64,000 nt of DNA from Sphingomonas lycopersici (GCF_026130605.1 NZ_JANFAU010000006.1:124001-188000); one strand, 5' to 3'; positions 8,113 through 22,476 are shown, numbered from the stretch's first letter. Program-made: numbers and translations. The notes: generated by a model not told the origin, from the letters alone.

Positions 8113-9747
8113 TCATGGCGCCATCGGCCCGTCGAACAGCCCGGCGAAATAATCGCCCCGGTTCCACAGCGGGCGCGTGTCGGCGTCGGCGATCTCGCGC
8201 GCGATGCGGTAATTGGCGTCGACGAAGCGCACCGCCTGATCCCACAGGATCGGCTGGGTCAGATCGTCCGACGGGCGGTGATAATGCTTGTTCATGAAGT
8301 CGTCGGTCGCCGCCTTGCCCGGCCCCTTCGGCCCCGGCCACAGGAACACCGCCGGAATGCCGCGGCGGACGAAATTGAAATGGTCCGACCGCACGAAGAT
8401 CGCCTCGCCCGGCATCGGATCGGGCGACAGCGTCACCCCGATCCCGGCCAGCGCACGCCCGATCACCGGGCCGAGCGTCGAACGATCGCCGCCGAACGCG
8501 ACCATATCCTCGAAGCGATAGGTGAGGATCGGCATATCGAGATTGACGTCGGCGACGATTGTGCCCGTCGCGGGCAGATGCGCGGTGAAATAGTCGCTGC
8601 CGATCAGTCCCTTCTCCTCGGCGGTAAAGGCGACGAACATCACGGTGCGGCGTGGCGCGCGTTCGTGGAAACGCTTCGCCTCCTCGATCAGGCTGGCGAT
8701 GCCGATCGCATCGTCGAGCGCGCCATTGTTGATCGTATCGCCGCGCGCGTCGGGCGCGGTGACCCCGATATGGTCAAGATGCGCGGAGAGCACGACGACC
8801 TCTTTCGCCAGCGCCGCGTCGCTGCCGGGCAGCACGCCGATGACATTGGACGAACGCGCCGCCTCGAAGGCGCTCGCGGTGTCGATCGTCAGCCGTGCGG
8901 GGAGCGGCTGCGCGGCGTAGCGCGGCACCGGACGCTTGGCTTCCTTGACCAGCGCCGCCCAGGAAATGCGCGTGCCCGCGAACAATTTCGCGGCGCCGGC
9001 CTCGCTGAACGTCGCGACGACCGGGATCGGCGCATCGGCGTGGCCGCTGCCGTCCGCCTCGGCCCAGGTCATCCGCGGGCGGGCGCTGCGCTCGGCGACC
9101 CGGGCGAAGGGGGTGGTGCGCTCACTCCCCGGCGTGACGAGCTGGATCACGGCGACCGCGCCGCGCGCCGCCGCCGCTTCGGCCTTGGTATCGATGCTGC
9201 CGAGATAGGCGCGCTGCTCGGCATTGAGATCGTGCGGCGCGCCCGGCAGCAACGCGACGATCTTGCCCTTGACGTCGAGCCGCGCAAGATCGTCGGGCAC
9301 GCCATAGCCGGCGAACACCAAAGGCGCGTCGAGCGACACCTTGGCGCGGCGCGGATCGGCCAACGGGACATAATCGGTCCCGGCGACGAGCGTGCGGCCG
9401 CCAAGCGCGGCGCGGCTCTCCCCGCTGGTGCGGTAGCGCACCAAAGGCACCGCCTGCAGATAGCCCCCGGCGCCTCCCCCCGGGCGTAACCCGGCGGCGT
9501 AGAAGCGCGACGCGACATATTGCGCGGCAATGTCATATTCGCCGCTGCCCGCCTCGCGCCCCTTCATCGCGTCCGAGGCGAGGAACATGACATGCGCCTT
9601 GATCGCCGCCTGATCGGCCGGCAGCGGCGCATTGATCGCGGCGTTGACCGTCGCCGGATCGGGGACGGTGTCTTGGGCGGCGAGCGGGGCGGAGAGGGCG
9701 AGGAGCGCGATCAGGCTCGCGCGGGCCGGCGGGAGAAGCGTCTTCAT
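8113..9747 (-). CDS. Secreted M28-family zinc metallopeptidase
   Basis: 544 residues from ATG 9747. This start is preferred over an in-frame start ten codons upstream because it opens directly with a signal peptide (MKTLLPPARASLIALLALSA, cleavage near APLAAQD). A PA-like insert (about 115-250) precedes the M28 catalytic domain. Zinc-binding and catalytic motifs are visible: LSAHLDHIG (first His), NNGALDDAIG (bridging Asp), FTAEEKGLIGS (catalytic and ligand Glu pair), VNLDM and FVRSDHFNFV (last His). Expected to be an aminopeptidase or folate-hydrolase-like enzyme in the periplasm. The SDR gene follows one base later. Confidence 0.9.
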   Translation of the reverse strand: MKTLLPPARASLIALLALSAPLAAQDTVPDPATVNAAINAPLPADQAAIKAHVMFLASDAMKGREAGSGEYDIAAQYVASRFYAAGLRPGGGAGGYLQAVPLVRYRTSGESRAALGGRTLVAGTDYVPLADPRRAKVSLDAPLVFAGYGVPDDLARLDVKGKIVALLPGAPHDLNAEQRAYLGSIDTKAEAAAARGAVAVIQLVTPGSERTTPFARVAERSARPRMTWAEADGSGHADAPIPVVATFSEAGAAKLFAGTRISWAALVKEAKRPVPRYAAQPLPARLTIDTASAFEAARSSNVIGVLPGSDAALAKEVVVLSAHLDHIGVTAPDARGDTINNGALDDAIGIASLIEEAKRFHERAPRRTVMFVAFTAEEKGLIGSDYFTAHLPATGTIVADVNLDMPILTYRFEDMVAFGGDRSTLGPVIGRALAGIGVTLSPDPMPGEAIFVRSDHFNFVRRGIPAVFLWPGPKGPGKAATDDFMNKHYHRPSDDLTQPILWDQAVRFVDANYRIAREIADADTRPLWNRGDYFAGLFDGPMAP

Positions 9748-9827
9748 GAGTGCCGTCGGCGTAACACACGTTGCCACGGGCGCAAGGTTTCGATGGAACC
9801 CGCGCGGGCGCCGGCTATATTTCCCTT

Positions 9828-12419
9828 ATGATCGACGCCCAGACCGCCCTCGCCCAGCCTCACGTCACCCGACGCGAGGATTATAGCCCGCCCGAGTGGC
9901 TGGTGCCCGAGGTCGCGCTCGATTTCGATCTCGACCCCGAGCGGACCCGCGTGAAAGCGCGGCTCGAGGTGACGCGGCGCGGCGCGCACGATGCGCCGCT
10001 GCTGCTCAACGGCGCGGGGCAGGCGCCGCTGGCGGTGCTGGTCGACGGCGTCGCGGTCAACGACTGGCGGCTCGACGGCGAGGACCTGATCGTCCCGCTC
10101 GCCGGCGGCAGGCATGTCGTCGAGACCGAGGTGGAGATCGCGCCCGAGCGCAACACCCAGCTGATGGGGCTCTATGCCTCGGGGGGGAACCTCTGCACGC
10201 AATGCGAGGCCGAAGGCTTCCGCCGCATCACTTACTTCCCCGATCGCCCCGATGTGCTCGCGCGCTATCGCGTGCGGATGACCGCGGACAAGGCACGCTT
10301 CCCGGTGCTGCTGGCGAACGGCGATCCGGTCGCGTCGGGCGACCTGCCCGGCGGACGGCATTGGTCCGAGTGGCACGATCCGTTCCCGAAACCGACTTAC
10401 CTGTTCGCGCTGGTCGCGGGCGATCTGGCGGTCAACCGCGGCACCTTCGTCACGCAATCGGGGCGCGAGGTGGCGCTGGGCATCTGGGTGCGACGCGCCG
10501 ATCTGCCGCGCACCGATCACGCGCTCGATGCCTTGAAGGCGGCGATGGCGTGGGACGAGCGCGTCTATGGCCGCGAATATGATCTCGACGTGTTCAACAT
10601 CGTCGCGGTCGACGATTTCAATTTCGGCGCGATGGAGAACAAGGGGCTGAACATCTTCAACAGCCGCTACATCCTCGCCGACCCCGATACTGCGACCGAT
10701 TACGATTATGACGCGATCGCCGCGGTGGTGGCGCACGAATATTTCCACAATTGGTCGGGCAATCGCGTCACCTGCCGCGACTGGTTCCAGCTCTCGTTGA
10801 AGGAGGGCTTCACCGTCTATCGCGACCAGAGCTTCTCGGCCGACCAGGGATCGGCGGCGGTGAAAAGGATCGAGGATGTGCGCGGGCTTCGCGCGAGCCA
10901 GTTCCCCGAGGATTCGGGGCCGCTGGCGCATCCGGTGCGCCCTGAAAGCTATATCGAAATCTCCAATTTCTACACCGCGACGATCTACAACAAGGGCGCC
11001 GAGCTGATCCGCATGATGGCGACGATCCTCGGCCCGGCGAAATTCCGCGCCGCGACCGATCTCTATTTTTCGCGCTTCGACGGCACCGCCGCGACCTGCG
11101 AGGATTTCGTCGCGTGCATGGAGGAGGCGGGCGAGGTCGATCTGTCGCGTTTCCGCTTATGGTATTCGCAGGCCGGCACCCCGCGCGTCTCGGCGAGCAT
11201 CAGCGACAATGGCGGCCGCGCGACCCTGCGGCTCGCGCAGCATGTCCCGCCGACCCCCGGCCAGCCCGACAAGCAGCCGATGGTGCTGCCGCTCAAGGTC
11301 AAATTGTTCGGCGCGGAGACCGGGCGGCCGCTGACCCCCGAACGGCTCGTGCTGTTCGACACATTGTCGGAATCGATCACCTTCGAAGGGCTGGCCGAGC
11401 GCCCGGTGCTGTCGATCAACCGCGGTTTCTCAGCGCCGGTGATCATCGAGAGCGATCGCCCGGCGACCGATCTTGCCTTCCTTTCGGCGCACGACGACGA
11501 TCCCTTCGCGCGCTATGAGGCGATGCAGCAATTGATGCTCGACACGCTCGTCGCCGCGACGGTGGAGGGGCGCGCGGATCATCGCGCGGTGATCGATGCG
11601 GTGGCCAATACGCTCGGCGACGCAACGCTCGACCGCGCCTTCGTCGCGGAGGCGGTGCTGCTGCCGTCGGAAAGCTTCATCGGCGATCAGCTCGTCACGG
11701 TCGATCCCGACGCGATCTTCGCCGCGCGCGAGGCGCTGCGCCGCGATCTCGGCACCGCGCTCGCCGCGCAATGGCGCGCCGCCTATGACGAGGGCGACGG
11801 GCGGCCCTATGCCTATAATCCGGCGGCGAAGGGATTGCGCCGGCTGCGCAATGTCGCGCTCGGCTATATCGCCGCGAGCGGCGCGGCGGATATCGCGCCG
11901 CTCGCGTTCCGCCAGTTCGAGCGCGCCGACAATATGACCGACCGGCAAGCCGCGCTGACCACCCTGGTCAACGGCGACTGGGACGAGCGCGCCGCGGCGC
12001 TCGACATCTTCTACAATCGCTATGCCGACAATCCGCTGGTGCTCGACAAATGGTTCCAGACCCAAGCGCTGTCGACCCGCGACGATACCCCGAGTGCGGT
12101 GGCGGCGCTCGCCGCGCATCCCGATTTCACGCTCGCCAACCCCAATCGCGCGCGCAGCCTGATCGGGGCGTTCGGCGCCAACCAGCGCGCGTTCAACGCG
12201 ATCGACGGGCGCGGCTATCGCTTCCTTGCCGATCAGCTGATCGCGCTCGACCGGATCAACCCGCAGACCGCGGCGAAACTGCTCCCGCCGCTCGGCCGCT
12301 GGCGGCGGTTTGATACGCGGCGCGCGGGGCTGATGCGCGCCGAGCTGGAGCGGATCGTCGCGGTGCCGGAATTGTCGAAGGATCTGTTCGAACAGGCGTC
12401 GAAGAGTCTGGAGGGGTAG
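9828..12419 (+). CDS. pepN: Aminopeptidase N (M1 family)
   Basis: 863 residues from ATG 9828; an upstream in-frame extension to 9771 has no family support and would overlap the divergent peptidase promoter. A cytosolic zinc aminopeptidase with broad N-terminal specificity. The exopeptidase motif GAMEN is at about residue 268, and the zinc motif HEYFHNW at about 303 with the third ligand in LSLKEGFTVY near 325. The length and the C-terminal helical repeat region are those of E. coli-type PepN. It is divergent from the M28 peptidase gene, with 80 bases between starts. Confidence 0.95.
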   Translation: MIDAQTALAQPHVTRREDYSPPEWLVPEVALDFDLDPERTRVKARLEVTRRGAHDAPLLLNGAGQAPLAVLVDGVAVNDWRLDGEDLIVPLAGGRHVVETEVEIAPERNTQLMGLYASGGNLCTQCEAEGFRRITYFPDRPDVLARYRVRMTADKARFPVLLANGDPVASGDLPGGRHWSEWHDPFPKPTYLFALVAGDLAVNRGTFVTQSGREVALGIWVRRADLPRTDHALDALKAAMAWDERVYGREYDLDVFNIVAVDDFNFGAMENKGLNIFNSRYILADPDTATDYDYDAIAAVVAHEYFHNWSGNRVTCRDWFQLSLKEGFTVYRDQSFSADQGSAAVKRIEDVRGLRASQFPEDSGPLAHPVRPESYIEISNFYTATIYNKGAELIRMMATILGPAKFRAATDLYFSRFDGTAATCEDFVACMEEAGEVDLSRFRLWYSQAGTPRVSASISDNGGRATLRLAQHVPPTPGQPDKQPMVLPLKVKLFGAETGRPLTPERLVLFDTLSESITFEGLAERPVLSINRGFSAPVIIESDRPATDLAFLSAHDDDPFARYEAMQQLMLDTLVAATVEGRADHRAVIDAVANTLGDATLDRAFVAEAVLLPSESFIGDQLVTVDPDAIFAAREALRRDLGTALAAQWRAAYDEGDGRPYAYNPAAKGLRRLRNVALGYIAASGAADIAPLAFRQFERADNMTDRQAALTTLVNGDWDERAAALDIFYNRYADNPLVLDKWFQTQALSTRDDTPSAVAALAAHPDFTLANPNRARSLIGAFGANQRAFNAIDGRGYRFLADQLIALDRINPQTAAKLLPPLGRWRRFDTRRAGLMRAELERIVAVPELSKDLFEQASKSLEG

Positions 12420-12428
12420 CGCTCCCTC

Positions 12429-12537
12429 CGTCACCCCGGCCTTGAGCCGGGGTCCATTGTGCCGCAAGCACAGCGATCAGAACCTCTTGCTCCGCGCCTG
12501 CCTCCCGATGGACCCCGGCTCAAGGCCGGGGTGACGG
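12429..12537. repeat. Extragenic inverted repeat pair between convergent genes
   Basis: Left arm from 12429 (CCGTCACCCCGGCCTTGAGC, continuing to CCAT) and right arm 12508-12537, its complement, are separated by about 50 bases. It is a variant of the CGGGGTCC repeat family of copies 1 and 4. It sits exactly between the ends of pepN and csaA, so it probably also serves as a two-way terminator. Confidence 0.75.
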
Positions 12538-12543
12538 TGTGGA

Positions 12544-12915
12544 TCAGAACAACCGCCCGCCATTCGGCACCGCTTCGCTTGGCGCGAGCAGCACCACCTT
12601 GCCGTCCGCATCGGGCAGCCCGAGCGTCAGCACCTCGCTCATCATCTTGCCGATCTGGCGCGGCGGGAAGTTGACCACCGCCACCACCTGCCGCCCGACC
12701 AGCGTCTCCAGCGCATAATGTTCGGTGATCTGCGCCGAGGATTTCTTCACCCCGATCGTCGGACCGAAATCGATCGTCAGCTTGAACGCGGGTTTGCGCG
12801 CCTCGGGGAAGGGCTCGGCGGCGATGATCGTGCCGACGCGGATATCGACCTTGAGGAAATCGTCGAAGGAGATCGTCGCGGCGGCCTCGGCCGCCGGGTC
12901 ATGCGTGACGTGCAT
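12544..12915 (-). CDS. csaA: CsaA-like tRNA-binding domain protein
   Basis: 123 residues: a single OB-fold EMAPII/Trbp111-type domain. Family signatures are ISFDDFLKVDIRVGTII near the start, KLTIDFG, and the dimer/RNA-binding C-terminal half QVVAVVNFPPRQIGKMMSEV. Members bind tRNA, and Bacillus CsaA has been described as an export-related chaperone. The start ATG at 12915 overlaps the GST gene's stop (TGATG), so the longer open frame upstream is only the shadow of gst. Translationally coupled two-gene operon. Confidence 0.88.
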   Translation of the reverse strand: MHVTHDPAAEAAATISFDDFLKVDIRVGTIIAAEPFPEARKPAFKLTIDFGPTIGVKKSSAQITEHYALETLVGRQVVAVVNFPPRQIGKMMSEVLTLGLPDADGKVVLLAPSEAVPNGGRLF

Positions 12916-13586
12916 CAGAAATCCGGGTTCTCGTAATAAGACGGCGGCTCGATCCCGCGCATCCGCTCGGCGAGCAGGGGACGGAAGCTGCGGCGGCTCT
13001 TGAAGGCGGAATACCAGGCCTTGGCGTGGGTATGCCCGCTCCAGTCGATCCCGCCGAGATAATCGGCGACCGAAATCTGCGCCGCGGCGGCGAGATCGGC
13101 GAGGCTGATCGTCGCGCCCGCCATCCATTTGCGGTGATCGAGCAGGAAATCGATATAATCGAGATGCCCGATCGCCGATTTCATCGCCTCGCGCAGCCGC
13201 GACGCATCGGGCGACGCGCGGTGGACGAGGCGCTTGATCATCCGCTCCTGGAGCAAGGGGCCGGTGACGTCGCGGTAGAAATGCGCGTCGAACCAGGTGA
13301 CCAGCCGGCGGATCTCGGCGCGGTTCGCCGCGGTGCCGTTGATCATCTGCGCCTTGTCGACCGTCTCCTCGAAATATTCTGCGATCGCCATCGAATCGAT
13401 CAGCAGGATATTGCGCGTCGGATCGGCCATCACCGGGGTCTGCCCGGCGGGGTTCATGTCGAAGAATTCGTCGCGCCGCGCCCAGGGCTCCTCGGGCACC
13501 AGCTCATAGCCGACGTCCTTCTCGTTGAGCAGCGCGCGGACCTTCCGCGTGAACGGGCACAAGGTGAAGTGATAGAGCTGCCACAT
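12915..13586 (-). CDS. Glutathione S-transferase family protein
   Basis: 223 residues from ATG 13586. An ATG four codons earlier (13598) is possible, but only the chosen one has an SD-like GGTGG in front. An N-terminal thioredoxin-fold domain has the motif CPFTRK at about residue 10, so a cysteine takes the place of the usual Ser/Tyr (omega/beta-like or redox type). GQTPVM carries the cis-proline. A helical C-terminal domain follows from about residue 85. Cytosolic; probably thiol transfer or deglutathionylation. The substrate cannot be told. Confidence 0.85.
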   Translation of the reverse strand: MWQLYHFTLCPFTRKVRALLNEKDVGYELVPEEPWARRDEFFDMNPAGQTPVMADPTRNILLIDSMAIAEYFEETVDKAQMINGTAANRAEIRRLVTWFDAHFYRDVTGPLLQERMIKRLVHRASPDASRLREAMKSAIGHLDYIDFLLDHRKWMAGATISLADLAAAAQISVADYLGGIDWSGHTHAKAWYSAFKSRRSFRPLLAERMRGIEPPSYYENPDF

Positions 13587-13676
13587 GCCGCCACCCATAA
13601 GCCGGGTGGCGGCGATGCGGCAACGGCGGTTGCGCCGGAAAGCTCAATAAGCGCCGATCGCATCTGGAATATCATG

Positions 13677-13841
13677 TGTTTCCGCGAAAGCGGGAACCCA
13701 GCGGACGAGAACACCAACCCCGCCGCTCTTGGCCTCTGGGTCCCCGCCTTCGCGGGGACACAAGCAATGTCCACCCCGGCGAAGGCCGGGGTCCAGCAAC
13801 GAGCGGCCCGATACTGGACCCCGGCCTGCGCCGGGGTGGAC
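13677..13841. repeat. Two adjacent extragenic inverted repeats
   Basis: First unit 13677-13760: arms near TTTCCGCGAAAGCGGGAACC and GGGTCCCCGCCTTCGCGGGG. Second unit 13769-13841: arms CCCCGGCGAAGGCCGGGGTC and its near complement CCCCGGCCTGCGCCGGGGTG, the same family as the copy at 389-453. They fill the gap between the divergently placed GST start and the end of gltB, eight bases before the gltB stop codon. Confidence 0.8.
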
Positions 13842-13849
13842 GCTATTTC

Positions 13850-18379
<4,530 letters not shown>

Positions 18380-18405
18380 GACGGGGGCCTCCGTGCGATC
18401 CTGGG

Positions 18406-19107
18406 TCACTTCGCGTCCTTTCCGGTCGCGGCGTCGGTTGACGTCTTTTTCGGCGGTGGCGGGAGATGTTTGGTCGCATCGGCGACATGCGCCATGATCT
18501 TCGGCATCGCCTGCATCATCTTCGGTACGAATGCCTGCATCGCGTTGACCATATCCGGCCCCATCATCAGCAGCATCGAATCCGAGGCATAAGCCTTGCC
18601 GGTGGGCGTCGCGAAGAAACGCTGGAGGTCACCGAGTTCAGCCACCGAGAAGCGCCGGGCATAGGACGCGGTGAGGGCATCGCGTACGCCTGGCTCGATC
18701 TCGGTCATCAACGTGGCCATCTCGTCGCCCATCACCTTCATCGTGATGCGCATCCGCTCGCGGAAATAGGGATCGGCGCGATCCGCCGCCTGCCCAAGCG
18801 TTTCGTCCGGGTGGACGTCCTTCGCCTTGGTCGCGTCGGCCGGAAGCCCCATGTTCTTGGCGAATTCGTGCGGCTTCATGTCGAACATCCGCATCATCGT
18901 GCCCTGCACGACCTGATCCATCGTGGCATGCATGACGCGGGCATAGGTGCCGAGCGGCCACAGCGCGTCGATAACCGGCCGGGCCGCGACAAGGCGCGCG
19001 GGATCGGGTGCCGGAAGCGCGGCCGGTGCCTCGGTCACCGGCTCGGCGAGCAACGGCGTGGGGGCGGCGAGCAGCGCGGCTGCGCACAGCGCATGACGCA
19101 GCATCAT
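18406..19107 (-). CDS. DUF2059 domain protein, exported
   Basis: 233 residues from ATG 19107 (a second ATG follows directly at 19104). It opens with a signal peptide (MMLRHALCAAALLAAPTPLL, cleavage near AEP). The C-terminal half carries the DUF2059 pattern: RFSVAELGDLQRFFATPTGK, then SMLLMMGPDM. The last 40 residues are lysine- and alanine-rich. Function unknown; probably periplasmic. It overlaps gltD by four bases on one side and meets gltB on the other, so it is co-translated with glutamate synthase. Confidence 0.85.
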   Translation of the reverse strand: MMLRHALCAAALLAAPTPLLAEPVTEAPAALPAPDPARLVAARPVIDALWPLGTYARVMHATMDQVVQGTMMRMFDMKPHEFAKNMGLPADATKAKDVHPDETLGQAADRADPYFRERMRITMKVMGDEMATLMTEIEPGVRDALTASYARRFSVAELGDLQRFFATPTGKAYASDSMLLMMGPDMVNAMQAFVPKMMQAMPKIMAHVADATKHLPPPPKKTSTDAATGKDAK

Positions 19108-20543
19108 GCCGCCACCCGTTCGCTCGCGGCCTTGGCCTTGAGCCACTTATGCATCTGCTCGGCGACATCGCGCCCGTCGCGGATCGCCCACACCACGAGG
19201 CTCGCGCCGCGCACGATATCGCCCGCGGCGAACACGCCGTCGAGGCTGGTCATCAGCGTCTTGCCGTCGACGAGCAAGGTGCCCCAGCGCGTCACCCCCA
19301 GTTCGGGCGCATCCCACAGCCGCGGCAGTTCCTCGGCGTCGAAGCCCAGCGCCTTGATCACCAGATCGGCGGGGAAGGACAGTTCATTGCCCGGATCGAT
19401 CTCCGGCGCGCGGCGGCCGCTGGAATCGGCGGCACCGAGGCGCATCCGGCTGGCGCGGACGCTCGATACCTTCTCGCCGTCGAACGCGAGCGGGGCGGAG
19501 AGCCAGACGAATTCGACGCCCTCTTCCTCGGCATTGGCCACCTCGCGCTGGCTCCCCGGCATATTGGCGCGGTCGCGGCGGTAGAGGCATTTGACGCTCT
19601 TCGCGCCCTGGCGGATCGCGGTGCGCACGCAGTCCATCGCGGTATCGCCCCCGCCGACCACCACGACATGCTTGCCCGCGGCATCGAGGCTGCCGTCGTC
19701 GAATGCCGGGACGGCATCGCCGAAGCCCTTGCGGTTCGACGCGGTAAGATAATCGAGCGCCTCGACCACGCCGTCGGCGGCGTTGCCCGGCACGTCGATC
19801 GCGCGGGCGCGATAGACGCCGGTGGCGATGACGAGCGCGTCGTGGCGCTGGCGCAGCTCATCGAGCGTCGCGTCGCGGCCGACCTCGAACCCTTCGTGGA
19901 ACACGATCCCGCCTTCGCGCAGCCGCTCGACGCGGCGCATCACCACCGGTTTCTCGAGCTTGAACCCGGGGATGCCATAGGTCAGCAGCCCGCCGGCGCG
20001 GTCGTGCCGGTCATAGACATGCACCTCATAGCCGCGGACGCGGAGATATTCCGCCGCCGACAGCCCCGCCGGCCCCGCGCCGATCACCCCGACCGACTGG
20101 CCGCGCGGCGCGCCGGGCTTGAGCGGCTCGACCCAGCCTTCTTCCCAGGCGGTATCGGTGATGAATTTCTCGACCGAGCCGATCGTCACCGCGCCGTGGC
20201 CGGAGAATTCGATCACGCAATTGCCCTCGCACAATCGGTCCTGCGGGCAGATCCGGCCGCAGATCTCGGGCATGGTCGAGGTGCTGTTGCTCAGCTCATA
20301 GGCTTCGCGCAGTCGCCCTTCGGCGGTCAGCCGCAGCCAATCGGGGATATGGTTGTGGAGCGGGCAATGCACCGAGCAATAAGGCACCCCGCATTGCGAG
20401 CAGCGCGACGCCTGATCCTCGGCCGCCGTCTCCGCATAGCGATCGGCGATCTCGCGAAAGTCCGCCGCACGCGCCGCCGCCCCGCGCTTGTCCGGATAGG
20501 ACTGCGCCTTCGCGACGAATCGAAGCATCTTTTCAACAGCCAT
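19104..20543 (-). CDS. gltD: Glutamate synthase small subunit
   Basis: 479 residues from ATG 20543, which has GGAGG four bases before it; the longer frame upstream has no such site. It supplies electrons from NADPH to GltB. The N-terminal iron-sulfur cysteines are CSQCGVPYCSVHC and CGRICPQDRLCEGNC. The FAD-binding loop is VIGAGPAGLSAAEYL (about 147) and the NADPH-binding loop VVVGGGDTAMD (about 287). First gene of the gltD-DUF2059-gltB operon. The 133-base gap to uppP must hold the promoter. Confidence 0.97.
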   Translation of the reverse strand: MAVEKMLRFVAKAQSYPDKRGAAARAADFREIADRYAETAAEDQASRCSQCGVPYCSVHCPLHNHIPDWLRLTAEGRLREAYELSNSTSTMPEICGRICPQDRLCEGNCVIEFSGHGAVTIGSVEKFITDTAWEEGWVEPLKPGAPRGQSVGVIGAGPAGLSAAEYLRVRGYEVHVYDRHDRAGGLLTYGIPGFKLEKPVVMRRVERLREGGIVFHEGFEVGRDATLDELRQRHDALVIATGVYRARAIDVPGNAADGVVEALDYLTASNRKGFGDAVPAFDDGSLDAAGKHVVVVGGGDTAMDCVRTAIRQGAKSVKCLYRRDRANMPGSQREVANAEEEGVEFVWLSAPLAFDGEKVSSVRASRMRLGAADSSGRRAPEIDPGNELSFPADLVIKALGFDAEELPRLWDAPELGVTRWGTLLVDGKTLMTSLDGVFAAGDIVRGASLVVWAIRDGRDVAEQMHKWLKAKAASERVAA

Positions 20544-20676
20544 AAGCCCTCCGCCGGCTGCGTTCTCACAGCCGGGTCGGGACAACAAGTCAGCATTGCT
20601 GACCTATATGGCGGTTTGGCCCTTTTATCGGGTCGAAAAGAGCGAATAACGCTCCAATAAAGCGTCCGTATCGGTC

Positions 20677-21486
20677 TTAATGGAGGAAAATTGCGATGAG
20701 CGCAACGGCGCCGGCAACGATTCGATACCAGGCGAAGGGCTGGAAGCCATGTTTCGCCACGATCGACATGAACCAGCGGATCACCACCATCGCGACGAGG
20801 AACGACACGACGAACCCGATCGCGATCGACCCGACATGTGCGCCGCTCAATTCGTGACGGCTCTTCCACAAGGTGAGCGCGGTCGCGCCGAGCATCGTCG
20901 GGATGGCGAGGAAGAAGCTGTATTCGGCCGCGGTCTCACGCGAGACCCCCATTGCGCGCGCGCCCATGATCGTTGCGCCCGAGCGGCTGACCCCGGGGAT
21001 CATCGCCAGGCATTGCAGCACCCCGACGCCGAGCGCGGTGCGCCACGACATATCCTCGACCATCCCGCCCTTCGACGGCGGGGCGAAGCGTTCGATGACG
21101 AGGATCGCGATGCCGCCGACGATCAATGCGATCGCCACCACGGTCGGGGCGATCACCGGCGCCTCGAGCACCGCCTTGATCGCCTTATAGGCGACCGCGC
21201 CGACCAAAGCCGCGGGAAGGAAGCCGAGCAGCACGTTGCGGGTGAAGGCGATCGCTTGCGGCTCGCGGCGCAGCAGCCCGCGCGCGACGATCATGAAGCG
21301 CCCCCAGAACAGCACCACCACGGCGAGGATCGCGCCGAGCTGGATGACGATATCGAAGGTCGCATCGGCCTCGGGCAGCCCGAGCAACGCGCCGGCGAGG
21401 ATCAGATGCCCGGTGGAGGAGACGGGCAGGAATTCGGTCACGCCCTCGACGATCCCGAGCAGGATCACGATCAGCAGGTCGGTCAT
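20677..21486 (-). CDS. uppP: Undecaprenyl-diphosphatase
   Basis: 269 residues, polytopic inner-membrane enzyme that recycles the undecaprenyl carrier for peptidoglycan and other envelope polymers and gives bacitracin resistance. Diagnostic motifs: EGVTEFLPVSSTGHLIL at the N-terminus, with the catalytic Glu and Ser, and PGVSRSGATIMG near residue 160. About eight membrane segments. It lies 54 bases after the NDUFA9-like gene in the same direction, so they probably form an operon. Confidence 0.95.
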   Translation of the reverse strand: MTDLLIVILLGIVEGVTEFLPVSSTGHLILAGALLGLPEADATFDIVIQLGAILAVVVLFWGRFMIVARGLLRREPQAIAFTRNVLLGFLPAALVGAVAYKAIKAVLEAPVIAPTVVAIALIVGGIAILVIERFAPPSKGGMVEDMSWRTALGVGVLQCLAMIPGVSRSGATIMGARAMGVSRETAAEYSFFLAIPTMLGATALTLWKSRHELSGAHVGSIAIGFVVSFLVAMVVIRWFMSIVAKHGFQPFAWYRIVAGAVALIAIFLH

Positions 21487-21540
21487 GTGGGGATGGTCCT
21501 CGCGTCGGCGCCCCGCGCGAGCGAGGCGCGCGGGATGAAA

Positions 21541-22476
21541 TCAGGCCTTGGCGGTGACCGCGAAACGACCGGCGCGGCGATAACGCACCAGCCAGTCGGG
21601 CGCGACCGCGGCGAGCGGGGTCGGGGTGACGCCGAGTGCGGCGAGCCCCGCCGCGTCGGGCGCGACGACGGTGTCGCGCTGGAGCAACTTCCACTGGTCG
21701 GCGGTGAGCGGCGCGCCGGGCAGGAAGCCGAACATCGCGATCGCCTGCCCGGCGATATCGGGCAGCGCAGGGAAAGCGGGATCGCGGTCGATCGTCCGTG
21801 CGATCCATTGGTGGAGCCCGAGCATCGTCAGCACATCGGGGCCGCCGAGCTCGTAGACCTGCCCACCGAACCGCGCCGGATCGGCAAGCGCGGTCGCTGC
21901 CGCCGCCGCGACGTCACCCACGAACACCGGCTGGAAGCGCGTTTCGGCGCGCAGCACCGGCACCACGGGGAGCCGCGCGATCATCGCGGCGAAACGATTG
22001 GTGAACTGGTCCTCGCGGCCGAATACGGTGGCGGGGCGCAGGATCGTCGCCTTGGGGAACGCGGCACGGACCGCGGCCTCGCCCTCGGCCTTGGTGCGCG
22101 CATAGGAAGAGGGCGATTCGGCATCGGCGCCGATCGCGGAGAAATGGACGAGCGATTCGGCACCGCTATGCGCGGCGGCCTCCGCCACCGCGCGCGCGCC
22201 GTCGACATGGACGCGCCCGAGATCGCCGGCGAAGCTGCCGACGAGGTTGACGACATGATCGGCGCCCGAGATGGCGCGCGCGATCGTATCGGGGCGGGTG
22301 ACGTCGGCGGCGACGAATTGCGTCTGGCCGAGCCCGCCGAGCGGCTTGAGGAACCACGCGTCGCGCGGATCGCGCTGCGCGACGCGGACCCGCGCCCCCG
22401 CCGCGAGCAGCGCCTGGGCGACATAGCGGCCGATAAAGCCTCCGCCACCGACGAGCGTGACCAACCTGTCCTTCAT
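21541..22476 (-). CDS. Complex I NDUFA9-like NAD(P)-binding protein
   Basis: 311 residues from ATG 22476 (an upstream ATG at 22491 is less likely). An atypical SDR of the NDUFA9 group: LVTLVGGGGFIGRYVAQALL gives the Rossmann nucleotide loop, GADHVVNLVGSF follows, and SYARTKAEGEAAV takes the place of the usual Y-x-x-x-K active site. Such proteins are widespread in alphaproteobacteria. Relatives of the mitochondrial complex I accessory subunit are thought to bind NADPH without being classical dehydrogenases. First gene of a pair with uppP. Confidence 0.85.
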   Translation of the reverse strand: MKDRLVTLVGGGGFIGRYVAQALLAAGARVRVAQRDPRDAWFLKPLGGLGQTQFVAADVTRPDTIARAISGADHVVNLVGSFAGDLGRVHVDGARAVAEAAAHSGAESLVHFSAIGADAESPSSYARTKAEGEAAVRAAFPKATILRPATVFGREDQFTNRFAAMIARLPVVPVLRAETRFQPVFVGDVAAAAATALADPARFGGQVYELGGPDVLTMLGLHQWIARTIDRDPAFPALPDIAGQAIAMFGFLPGAPLTADQWKLLQRDTVVAPDAAGLAALGVTPTPLAAVAPDWLVRYRRAGRFAVTAKA

